Both the position numbers and the translations under genes were made by a program. The notes beneath the pieces are model-generated. The model made no database searches, had not been told where the DNA came from, and saw nothing but the letters and a program-made list of their open reading frames with translations. A stretch of 44,261 bases of DNA from an uncultured Alphaproteobacteria bacterium (GTDB taxonomy: Bacteria; Pseudomonadota; Alphaproteobacteria; HIMB59; GCA-002718135): the NCBI GenBank assembly GCA_902522865.1, contig CABYXC010000001.1, positions 185,693 through 229,953 on the forward strand. Direction: 5' to 3'. This document shows, piece after piece, positions 8,679 to 19,795 of this stretch; within the stretch, counting starts at the first letter, position 1, and every line of letters begins with the position of its first letter.

Positions 8679-10073
8679 ATGGATAATTCATCTACTATAT
8701 TTGACGAAAGTAAATTGTTATCCTTTAAAAAAAATCTTAAGAAAAATGTTGGTGAATCAGCTTTTAATAATTGGTTAAAACATTTAAATTATGTTTCTCT
8801 CGACGAAACTACAATTACTTTTTCTGTACCTACTAAATTTCTAAGAGATTGGATTGTAAATAACTACTCTGATAAAGTAAAAAGTGAGGCAAAAAAAATA
8901 GTAGAAAAAGTAGACACTATTAAATTTGTTGTCAAACCTAATGGGGGAAGGATAGTTCCGGGCACCACTAGGACAATAAAAAGTAATGATAATCACTGGA
9001 AGTCCACTATGGACTTAAGATCTAACCAATCCTCAAATTATCCCAATGAATTCGGCGCCCCTCTTGATCCACGTTTCACATTTGAAAATTTCGTTGTAGG
9101 CAAACCTAATGAACTTGCGTTTGCGGCCTCTCAAAGAGTTTCTGAAGCCGATAAAATTAGTTTTAATCCTTTATTTTTATGTGGAGGTGTTGGTTTAGGA
9201 AAGACACACTTAATGCATGCAATAGGTTGGAAAATTAAGCAAAAACAACCTGAAAGAAAAGTAATATATCTTTCAGCTGAAAAGTTCATGTATCAATTTG
9301 TTAGAGCTTTAAGATATAAAGACACATCAGCTTTCAAAGAACAGTTTAGATCTATAGATGTTTTGATGATTGACGATGTTCAGTTTATAAGTGGTAAAGA
9401 TAACACTCAGGAAGAATTCTTCCACACATTTAATGCACTAATAGAGCAAAATAAACAAATAGTGATTTCTGCAGATAAAACCCCAACAGATCTTGATGGT
9501 GTCCAAGAAAGATTAAAGTCTAGATTAGGTTGTGGTTTAGTAGCAGATATTCATCCTACAACTTATGAATTAAGACTAGGAATTCTTATAGAAAAAGCAC
9601 ATAAAAGAGGAGTTGAAATACCTCCTAAAGTCTTGGAATTTTTATCTCACAGAATTATCTCAAATGTCCGTGAAATGGAAGGAGCCCTTAATAGATTAGT
9701 TGCACACGCAACTTTAGTGGGAACGGCGATTACAGTTGAAACTGCACAATTAGTTCTTCAAGATTTATTAAAATCTTCAAATAAGAAAATTACAATAGAG
9801 GAAATTCAAAAGAAAGTAGCTGAACATTTTAATATTAGAATAACTGATATGCACTCTCCTAGAAGGTCACGTTCAGTTGCAAGACCTAGACAAATAGCTA
9901 TGTATCTTGCTAAGTCGATTACCTCTAGATCTTTACCAGAAATTGGAAGAAAATTCGGAGGAAGAGATCACACTACTGTTATGCATGCAGTTAAGAAAAT
10001 TGAAGAACTTAAGTTATCTGATGTTAATTTTAATGAAGACCTAGAATTGTTAAAAAGACTTATAGATTCTTAA
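8679..10073 (+). CDS. dnaA: Chromosomal replication initiator protein DnaA
   Basis: AAA+ initiator that binds oriC and melts DNA. From the ATG at 8679 it is 464 residues. Domain I (1-85) contains FNNWLKHL and VPTKFLRDWI; a short linker follows; domain III begins at FTFENFVVGKPNELA with Walker A GGVGLGKT (169-176), Walker B VLMIDDVQFISGK and the sensor region LKSRLGCGLVADI; domain IV has RRSRSVARPRQIAMYLAK and the DnaA signature GGRDHTTVMHAV. It starts the dnaA-dnaN-recF-gyrB series. I chose ATG 8679 because a G-tract precedes it and domain I then begins at the usual place. No DnaA boxes flank the gene. Confidence 0.97.
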   Translation: MDNSSTIFDESKLLSFKKNLKKNVGESAFNNWLKHLNYVSLDETTITFSVPTKFLRDWIVNNYSDKVKSEAKKIVEKVDTIKFVVKPNGGRIVPGTTRTIKSNDNHWKSTMDLRSNQSSNYPNEFGAPLDPRFTFENFVVGKPNELAFAASQRVSEADKISFNPLFLCGGVGLGKTHLMHAIGWKIKQKQPERKVIYLSAEKFMYQFVRALRYKDTSAFKEQFRSIDVLMIDDVQFISGKDNTQEEFFHTFNALIEQNKQIVISADKTPTDLDGVQERLKSRLGCGLVADIHPTTYELRLGILIEKAHKRGVEIPPKVLEFLSHRIISNVREMEGALNRLVAHATLVGTAITVETAQLVLQDLLKSSNKKITIEEIQKKVAEHFNIRITDMHSPRRSRSVARPRQIAMYLAKSITSRSLPEIGRKFGGRDHTTVMHAVKKIEELKLSDVNFNEDLELLKRLIDS

Positions 10074-10096
10074 ATCTTTTTATCATATGTTTAGAT

Positions 10097-11212
10097 ATGA
10101 AATTTAAAATATCACGTTCAATATTTTTTAAAACTCTTTCACATTTACAAGGTATTGTTGATAAGAAAAACTCTTTGCCAATCCTAGCAAATATTTTAAT
10201 TGAAGCTAAAGATAATTCATTAATCCTATCTTCTACTGATATGGATATTTCAATAATAGAAAAAATTAATTGTAGTGTTAAAGAAAATGGTGCTACAACT
10301 ATAAATTCACAGATATTATACGATATTGTTAGAAAAATAGACGAGGACAATGAAATAGAAATTATTTCAAACGATGGCAAATTACTTACCTTAAGATCAA
10401 ATGGATCAAGATTTTCACTAGCTTGTCTACCAAAAGAAGATTATCCAATTATTGAACAAGATAATTCAGGTGTTGATATTATCTTAAACTCAAAAATTCT
10501 TTTTAAATTAATTGATAAAACTAAATTTGCCATTTCTAATGAAGAAACAAGATATTTTTTAAATGGATTATATTTTAATATAACAAATGAAGCTAATAAA
10601 AAAATAGTAACCTTAGTAGGTACTGATGGTCATCGACTTGCTAAATTTAGCCATGAAATTGAAGGAGAAATCGATCAAGTTTCTGGAGTAATTATACCTA
10701 AAAAAACAATTTATGAGTTGTCAAAATTATTGTCAGAAATAGACGGCGATGTCAAAATTTCTATTAGTTCAAATAAAATTGTTTTCAAAATCGAAGATAT
10801 AATTTTTATATCAAAATTGATTGATGGTAGCTTTCCTGATTACAAAAGAGTAATCCCAACTGATAATACAAATATTTTAAAAATAAACAGATATAAATTA
10901 TTATCTGCAGTAGATAGAGTCAGCACTATAGCAAATGAAAAATCTCCCGTAATCAAGTTTAAATTATTAGAAAATATACTTAACTTAAACACAATTAATA
11001 ATGAAAGTAGCTCTGCCTCTGAAGACTTAACAATTAGTTATAAAGGAGAAGAAATTGAAATAGGCTTCAATTCAAAATATATAATGGATATAGTTAATAA
11101 TTTGGATGATACTGAAATATCAATTAATTTAAAAAATAATACTTCTCCAGTAATTGCACAAGAAAAATCAAATAATAATCTTGTATACGTTTTAATGCCA
11201 ATGAGAGTATAA
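10097..11212 (+). CDS. dnaN: DNA polymerase III beta subunit (sliding clamp)
   Basis: Ring-shaped processivity clamp for Pol III, also a docking site for DnaA regulation and repair polymerases. Its 371 residues comprise three clamp folds; recognisable segments are the N-terminal FKTLSHLQGIVDKKNSLPILANI, SSTDMDISI, the central TDGHRLAKF, and the C-terminal VLMPMRV that ends bacterial clamps. It is 23 bp after dnaA and 3 bp before recF. The intervening gap shows neither a clear promoter nor DnaA boxes. Normal length. Confidence 0.97.
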   Translation: MKFKISRSIFFKTLSHLQGIVDKKNSLPILANILIEAKDNSLILSSTDMDISIIEKINCSVKENGATTINSQILYDIVRKIDEDNEIEIISNDGKLLTLRSNGSRFSLACLPKEDYPIIEQDNSGVDIILNSKILFKLIDKTKFAISNEETRYFLNGLYFNITNEANKKIVTLVGTDGHRLAKFSHEIEGEIDQVSGVIIPKKTIYELSKLLSEIDGDVKISISSNKIVFKIEDIIFISKLIDGSFPDYKRVIPTDNTNILKINRYKLLSAVDRVSTIANEKSPVIKFKLLENILNLNTINNESSSASEDLTISYKGEEIEIGFNSKYIMDIVNNLDDTEISINLKNNTSPVIAQEKSNNNLVYVLMPMRV

Positions 11213-11215
11213 AAT

Positions 11216-14760
<3,545 letters not shown>

Positions 14761-14766
14761 TAATTA

Positions 14767-15996
14767 ATGAATACTATACTTCTTGGGAACTTAATCAAAA
14801 TAAGATGGATTGCAATTTTTGGACAATTTTTAGCAATTTTTTTTGTTTCTTATATCATAAAAATTCCAATACCTTTTTTGGAGACATTAATTATAATTTT
14901 GCTTTCTGTTGCAGTTAATTTCTATTCTTATTTTGAGGAGAGAAAAAATAAATCTATAAGCAATGTTAAAGCATTTTCTTTTTTACTTTTTGACACTGTA
15001 CAACTAGGTTTTTTACTATTCTTGACTGGTGGTATAATTAATCCATTTTCTATTTTAATTTTAGCCCCTGTAATAACATCGGCATCATACCTACCAGCAT
15101 TAATGACAGTAATATTATCAACAATATCAATCATAATTATAGTATTACTAAATTTTTATTTTATACCTCTTAACCTTGGAAAAGATTTTTACTTGCCTGA
15201 ATTATATAGTTTTGGTTTAGTAGCTTCATTAATAATAACAGTAATTTTTATAGCCATATACGCATATTTGTTTGCTAGTTCATCTAGGAAAATTTCTAAT
15301 GCACTTTCTGCTTCTAAACTCCAAATTCTAAATCAAAAAAAAATCACAGAAGTAGGTTCACTCAGTGCAGCTGCAGCTCATGAATTAGGTACACCACTAA
15401 ATACCATTTTTTTAATTTTGAATGATCTATTAAAGGAAAAGAAATTAATTGATGATAAAAATATTGTGAAAGATATTATATTATTAAAATCACAAGCTGA
15501 AAGATGTAAAGAAATTTTACAAAGCTTCTCAAAAGATCCCTTAAAATTAAAAGACAAGTTTTTAGAAAAAGTAAAAATCACAGATTTGATAAAAATAAAT
15601 TTTGAAAAATTTAATAGAGAAAAAAAATTAAATATAAAAATTAATTCAATAAATGACGAACCTGAAATTATTTTTAGAGATGAGGTTATGTATGCACTTG
15701 GAAATATAATTCAAAATGCTGTATTTTATTCAAAAGATGTAGTTTCTGCTGAATTAATATATAACAAAAAATATTCCAAAATTATTATAACAGATGATGG
15801 AAAAGGATTTTCAAAAGATATTATTGATAAATTAGGAGAACCATATATTTCAAAAAATAAAGAAGGTATGGGATTAGGAATATTTATTGCCAAGAATTTA
15901 ATTGAAAATATGGGTGGAAATTTAAATTTCTATAATTCTAAAGATGATAATGCTGTAGTTGAAATTATGTTTGATAACTCTATCTTAAACATATGA
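14767..15996 (+). CDS. regB: Redox-sensing membrane histidine kinase RegB/PrrB/ActS
   Basis: Sensor kinase that phosphorylates RegA in response to respiratory redox state and quinone pool. In 409 residues there are about six transmembrane segments (roughly 10-165); the loop holds the quinone-binding motif GGIINPF (88-94), the RegB hallmark. The H-box is SAAAAHELGTPLNT with His205, and a conserved Cys lies 42 residues later (Cys247 in SQAERCKEIL), matching the redox-active cysteine of RegB. N, G1 and G2 boxes of the ATPase domain follow (NIIQNAVFYS, DDGKGFS, GMGLGIFIAK). It starts 6 bp after gyrB and overlaps regA by ATGA, so it is probably co-transcribed with the replication genes. Assignment rests on the two hallmark motifs plus RegA next door. 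Confidence 0.93.
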   Translation: MNTILLGNLIKIRWIAIFGQFLAIFFVSYIIKIPIPFLETLIIILLSVAVNFYSYFEERKNKSISNVKAFSFLLFDTVQLGFLLFLTGGIINPFSILILAPVITSASYLPALMTVILSTISIIIIVLLNFYFIPLNLGKDFYLPELYSFGLVASLIITVIFIAIYAYLFASSSRKISNALSASKLQILNQKKITEVGSLSAAAAHELGTPLNTIFLILNDLLKEKKLIDDKNIVKDIILLKSQAERCKEILQSFSKDPLKLKDKFLEKVKITDLIKINFEKFNREKKLNIKINSINDEPEIIFRDEVMYALGNIIQNAVFYSKDVVSAELIYNKKYSKIIITDDGKGFSKDIIDKLGEPYISKNKEGMGLGIFIAKNLIENMGGNLNFYNSKDDNAVVEIMFDNSILNI

Positions 15997-16520
15997 ATAT
16001 GAAACTTTTAATTGTTGATGATGATTTGCCATTTAGAGAGAGACTTACTAGGTCTATGGAAAAAAAAGGCTTTGAAGTAATATCATCGCCAGGATTCAAC
16101 GATTCTCTATCAAAGGTAAATGAGAATAATTTCGATTTTGCAGTAGTAGACATGAGGTTAGAAGACGGTTCTGGGCTAGAGCTTGTAAAAGAACTTAAAA
16201 AAATAAGCCCTCAAACTAAATCACTTTTATTAACTGGCTATGGAAATATAGCAACAGCCGTTGCAGCAATCAAGTCAGGAGCCATAGATTATCTTCCTAA
16301 GCCAGCTGAAATCGACCAAATTTATGATGCGTTGACTAATTCTAAAGAAGTTTTGCCTCCTCCTCCTGAAAATCCTATGACCGCAGATAGAATTAGATGG
16401 GAACATATTCAAAGAGTGTTTATACAGTGTAATAGAAATGTATCTGAAACTGCTAGAAGATTAAGAATGCATAGACGAACATTACAAAGAATACTGAATA
16501 AACATGCCCCTAGAGAATAA
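15993..16520 (+). CDS. regA: Response regulator RegA/PrrA/ActR
   Basis: DNA-binding partner of RegB controlling respiration, carbon and energy genes. It has 175 residues: a receiver domain with acidic cluster DDD (9-11), phospho-acceptor Asp53 in VVDMRLEDGSG, LTGYG and the switch Lys in YLPKP; then the RegA-type proline linker PPPPENPMTADRIRWEHIQR and the Fis-like helix-turn-helix NVSETARRLRMHRRTLQRIL, almost invariant across the family. The ATG at 15993 overlaps the regB stop; a second ATG six bases on is equally possible. The 3' end overlaps the next gene by 17 bases. Confidence 0.96.
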   Translation: MNMKLLIVDDDLPFRERLTRSMEKKGFEVISSPGFNDSLSKVNENNFDFAVVDMRLEDGSGLELVKELKKISPQTKSLLLTGYGNIATAVAAIKSGAIDYLPKPAEIDQIYDALTNSKEVLPPPPENPMTADRIRWEHIQRVFIQCNRNVSETARRLRMHRRTLQRILNKHAPRE

Positions 16521-17535
16521 TAAAGAACTTTCAATAGTAATCCCAGTTTTTAACGAAATTAATTTTCTTTATAAACTATTTGATCAAATTAAATTATATT
16601 TTAATAAAGAAAGTGTAGAAGTTATAATTGTAGATGACGGCTCTACCGATGGTTCAAATAATGTCTTACGAGAGCTTAAAGAAAAAAAAGATTACAAATT
16701 TTTTTTTAAACTTATTCAACTAGACATAAATTCAGGAAAAGGAAAAGCTATTCAGACTGGAATAAAAAATTCAGAAGGTGAATATATAATACTACAAGAT
16801 GCAGACTTAGAATTGGATACTAAAGATGCTAAAGAAATGTTTGATATGATAATTAAAAATAAAGATATCAAATGCATATTTGGAAGTCGATATCTTTCAG
16901 GAAAGTTAAAAAAAAATAATTATTTTTTTAATAATCTTATAGGGAAAATTAATTCATTAATTTTTAATATTTTTTTTTCACAGTCATTAAGCGATGTTCA
17001 TTGCGGTCTAAAAATTCTCCATAAAAGTGTAATTGAAAAAATAAAATTAAGTGTAAACGATTTTGGAATAGAGATTGATTTAGCCTCTCAAATTGTAAGG
17101 AATAATTTTTTTATTTATGAATTTGGTGTATCATATTTTTTTAGATCTAAAGCCCAGGGAAAAAAAATTACTTGGGTTGATGGTTTAAAATCTTTTTATT
17201 ATCTTATAAAAGTAAGATTTTTTGATAATTCTTCTTCTACTAATATATCTATTTTCTATTCTACAATTTATATGGCTTATGTAGGCTCACATTTCGGGAT
17301 GGGATTAGGTACTACACTATTCATAATTATTTTTGCTATTATAGGCTCAATTCTAGGTATTCATTTTAAAGTATTATCATCTACAATAATTTTTCTTTTT
17401 ATATATATTGGATCTTTATTTGGGCAAGGTAATGGAACAACTTTATCAGTTGTAATCTTCTTCTTTTCAGGTTTATTTCTCGCGAAAAAAATAAAAAAAT
17501 ATTTTCTTCAATCTAGTTTTAAGAATTATTTTTAA
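16504..17535 (+). CDS. Family 2 glycosyltransferase with duplicated C-terminal membrane motif
   Basis: A dolichyl-phosphate-mannose-synthase-like GT2 enzyme (343 residues), likely to transfer a sugar to a lipid carrier at the inner membrane. The GT-A fold shows LSIVIPVFNE (9-18), VDDGSTDGS (43-51) and the metal-binding ILQDADLEL (DAD at 99-101), then FGSRYLSG and the DVHCGLKI acceptor region. After about residue 250 there is a hydrophobic tail of three to four membrane segments containing a 14-residue motif twice, 42 residues apart: YVGSHFGMGLGTTL (259-272) and YIGSLFGQGNGTTL (301-314). I do not recognise this tail. The gene overlaps regA by 17 bases and is the last of the dnaA run; its 3' end overlaps the convergent ligase gene by 17 bases. 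The glycan is unknown. Confidence 0.85.
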   Translation: MPLENNKELSIVIPVFNEINFLYKLFDQIKLYFNKESVEVIIVDDGSTDGSNNVLRELKEKKDYKFFFKLIQLDINSGKGKAIQTGIKNSEGEYIILQDADLELDTKDAKEMFDMIIKNKDIKCIFGSRYLSGKLKKNNYFFNNLIGKINSLIFNIFFSQSLSDVHCGLKILHKSVIEKIKLSVNDFGIEIDLASQIVRNNFFIYEFGVSYFFRSKAQGKKITWVDGLKSFYYLIKVRFFDNSSSTNISIFYSTIYMAYVGSHFGMGLGTTLFIIIFAIIGSILGIHFKVLSSTIIFLFIYIGSLFGQGNGTTLSVVIFFFSGLFLAKKIKKYFLQSSFKNYF

Positions 17536-18841
17536 ATTTACTAAGACAAATACACAATCCAATAATAAAAAAAGTGCTGACTCCAAACCAGTTTTTTATT
17601 AAACTTCCTGTTGACATAATTGGCCAAAACATAATAACAATTATTGCGACCGAGATTATCTTATATTTTTTGTCACCATTATTATTTAATATAAAAAACA
17701 TTAAAAAAATTAAATATAGAATAAATAAAATAAAAACAATTAACCCACCTTCTGTTAACCATTGAATGTATATATTGTGAGGATGTGATGCACATTCGTA
17801 ATGCACCATCATATTTTTATAAATATTATTACCATTACATAAAAATTTAAAGTTATTTATCCCAATACCTGTAAGTGGATTATCTATAAACATATTAAAT
17901 GATAATAAATATATTTCACCATATGCTGATGTCTTAAAATTTTTAATTATTTCATAAAAACTTGGCTGAATATTTATAATTTTAGTACAAATTTTTTCTC
18001 TATCATCATTACAATTAAAAAATTTTTCTATTTTTTGACCTTGATGATATTGTGTTGATTCAACTACTTTAAAATCATTGTAATAAGGATGTAAATTAGT
18101 TGATAAAAATATAAAAAAAATACCAATAATTATTGATAAAAAAATAGATTTTCTAAATCCACTTAGAAATATGAATAAAAATACTAAACTTAGACCAAAC
18201 GTTGCAAATGCCATTCTTTCTCCAGAAATATAACTAATGAAAAGTATTGTAGATAAATATATTGAATGAAAAATTATTTTGTTTTCAAGTTTTTTAATAG
18301 AAATAAGGAATGCAAATCCTAATAAACCAAATTTTGATATATAAGAACCAGGTATTAATTCATCTCCAAATGGACCTGTCAGTCTTCCATACCAAATTGA
18401 TTTAAAACCTAGTAAATCTTCCCCAAAACCATTTTCTGGAGTATAATTTAAGAATTGATAAAATGAATCTATACAAACAAATATAACAAGAATTGTAACA
18501 ACTAATAAAGTTTGTTTAAAATGTTTACTGTTTTTAAAAAAAATAAAATAACATAAAATTGGTATAAATAAAAATCTAATAAAAATTAAAGCATCTTGAA
18601 ATGAATTTGTTTTATTATATGAAAAAAAACTTATAAATATAAGACTCAACCAAAAAATAGCTGATATCCTTATAAAATTAATTCTAATTAATTCTGAATA
18701 TTCTTTATAATAAATAAAATAAATAATTCCAAATATTAAGCCTAGGGTGATTACAATATCAGGTAATGCCGGACCTGTTATAAGAAATAAAGGAATGAGT
18801 AAAAATAAAAAACTAAAAAATTTTTCTGATAATTGCATCAT
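17519..18841 (-). CDS. O-antigen ligase / Wzy-family polytopic membrane protein
   Basis: A 440-residue protein with about ten to twelve predicted membrane segments and a large periplasmic loop at roughly 255-350. The loop ends with the Wzy/WaaL signature ASHPHNIYIQWLTEGGLIVF, where His and the ExG are the typical conserved positions. WaaL joins polysaccharide to lipid A-core and Wzy polymerises repeat units; sequence alone does not separate them, so no symbol is given. It starts four bases inside the upstream ABC ATPase stop (ATGA; a second ATG follows directly) and is convergent with the GT2 gene. Together these suggest a small surface-glycan locus between the dnaA run and polA. Confidence 0.82.
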   Translation of the reverse strand: MMQLSEKFFSFLFLLIPLFLITGPALPDIVITLGLIFGIIYFIYYKEYSELIRINFIRISAIFWLSLIFISFFSYNKTNSFQDALIFIRFLFIPILCYFIFFKNSKHFKQTLLVVTILVIFVCIDSFYQFLNYTPENGFGEDLLGFKSIWYGRLTGPFGDELIPGSYISKFGLLGFAFLISIKKLENKIIFHSIYLSTILFISYISGERMAFATFGLSLVFLFIFLSGFRKSIFLSIIIGIFFIFLSTNLHPYYNDFKVVESTQYHQGQKIEKFFNCNDDREKICTKIINIQPSFYEIIKNFKTSAYGEIYLLSFNMFIDNPLTGIGINNFKFLCNGNNIYKNMMVHYECASHPHNIYIQWLTEGGLIVFILFILYLIFLMFFILNNNGDKKYKIISVAIIVIMFWPIMSTGSLIKNWFGVSTFFIIGLCICLSKFKNNS

Positions 18842-19764
18842 TTTTTATTAACAACTTTTAAGAAGACATCCTCTAAATCACCCTCAAACGTATTTATTTC
18901 TTTAAATACAATTTTATTTCTATTTAAAATATCAATTATTTTTTTTATGTTTGTTTTATTTTTATCATAACTCAGTTTCAATACTCCACTGTCTATGACT
19001 GGATTAAATTCTTTTAAATCTATAGGAATATCTATATTTTTATTTAAAATAAATGTAACAGATTTTGTTGAAATAATATTTAAAAGTTCGTTTTTTGATC
19101 CTTCAATGATTTTCTTACCATGATTAATTATAGTAATATTATCACAAAGATTTTCTGCTTCTTCAAGATAATGTGTAGTTAAGCATACAGTTTTCCCTTC
19201 TCCACTTATTTTTTTTATATAATTCCAAACTGATGTTCTTATATCAATATCTACACCCGCAGTTGGTTCATCTAAAATAATAATTTCAGGATCATGTACT
19301 AGGGCTTTGCCAATTAATAATCTTCTTCTCATACCGCCTGACAAAGTTCTAGCATAAGCATTTCTTTGATCAGTTAACTTTAAGTTTTCTAAAATTTCGT
19401 CAGTCTTCCTTTTCTTTTTCGGAACCCCATATAAACCTGCTTGAAGTTCTAATAATTCTGCTGGAGAAAAGAAAGGATCTATATTAAGTTCTTGTGGAAC
19501 TATACCAATTTTAAATTTACTTAATTTGATGTTTTTATCTATATTTATCCCACAAACATTAATTTCACCTGAATTTTTTTTAACTAAACCGCCTAGTATA
19601 TTTATGAAAGTTGATTTTCCTGCACCATTTGGCCCTAATAAACCATGAATTGTACCCTTTTTTATTGTGATACTAAAATCAATAAGAGCTTCAACTTCTT
19701 GAGTTTTTTTTAAGAAGGTTTTATTTACATTTTTTGCTTCAATTGAATATTTATAATCTGACAT
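18838..19764 (-). CDS. ABC exporter ATP-binding protein (YadG/DrrA type)
   Basis: Cytoplasmic ATPase of an ABC-2-type exporter, 308 residues. It has Walker A GLLGPNGAGKST (41-52), Q-loop GIVPQELNIDPFF, signature LSGGMRRRL, Walker B IIILDEPTAGVD and the H-loop LTTHYLEEAE, ending with the subfamily motif FEGDLEDVFLKVV. Proteins of this type usually sit beside an ABC-2 permease (YadH type), but the next gene is the O-antigen ligase-like protein and no permease occurs in the window. It is coupled to that gene by a four-base overlap and is divergent from polA with 31 bp between starts. The substrate cannot be read from sequence; lipid or polysaccharide export is an inference from the neighbour. 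Confidence 0.88.
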   Translation of the reverse strand: MSDYKYSIEAKNVNKTFLKKTQEVEALIDFSITIKKGTIHGLLGPNGAGKSTFINILGGLVKKNSGEINVCGINIDKNIKLSKFKIGIVPQELNIDPFFSPAELLELQAGLYGVPKKKRKTDEILENLKLTDQRNAYARTLSGGMRRRLLIGKALVHDPEIIILDEPTAGVDIDIRTSVWNYIKKISGEGKTVCLTTHYLEEAENLCDNITIINHGKKIIEGSKNELLNIISTKSVTFILNKNIDIPIDLKEFNPVIDSGVLKLSYDKNKTNIKKIIDILNRNKIVFKEINTFEGDLEDVFLKVVNKK

Positions 19765-19785
19765 TTAATATAAATCTTATATATT
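19758..19785 (+). promoter_or_regulatory. Putative sigma70 promoter for polA
   Basis: CTGACA at 19758-19763 (overlapping the divergent ABC ATPase start codon), a 16-nt spacer and TATATT at 19780-19785. Initiation near 19792 would leave a leader of about four bases before the polA ATG at 19796. Each hexamer matches consensus at five of six positions. Confidence 0.45.
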
Positions 19786-19795
19786 TAAATTTACA

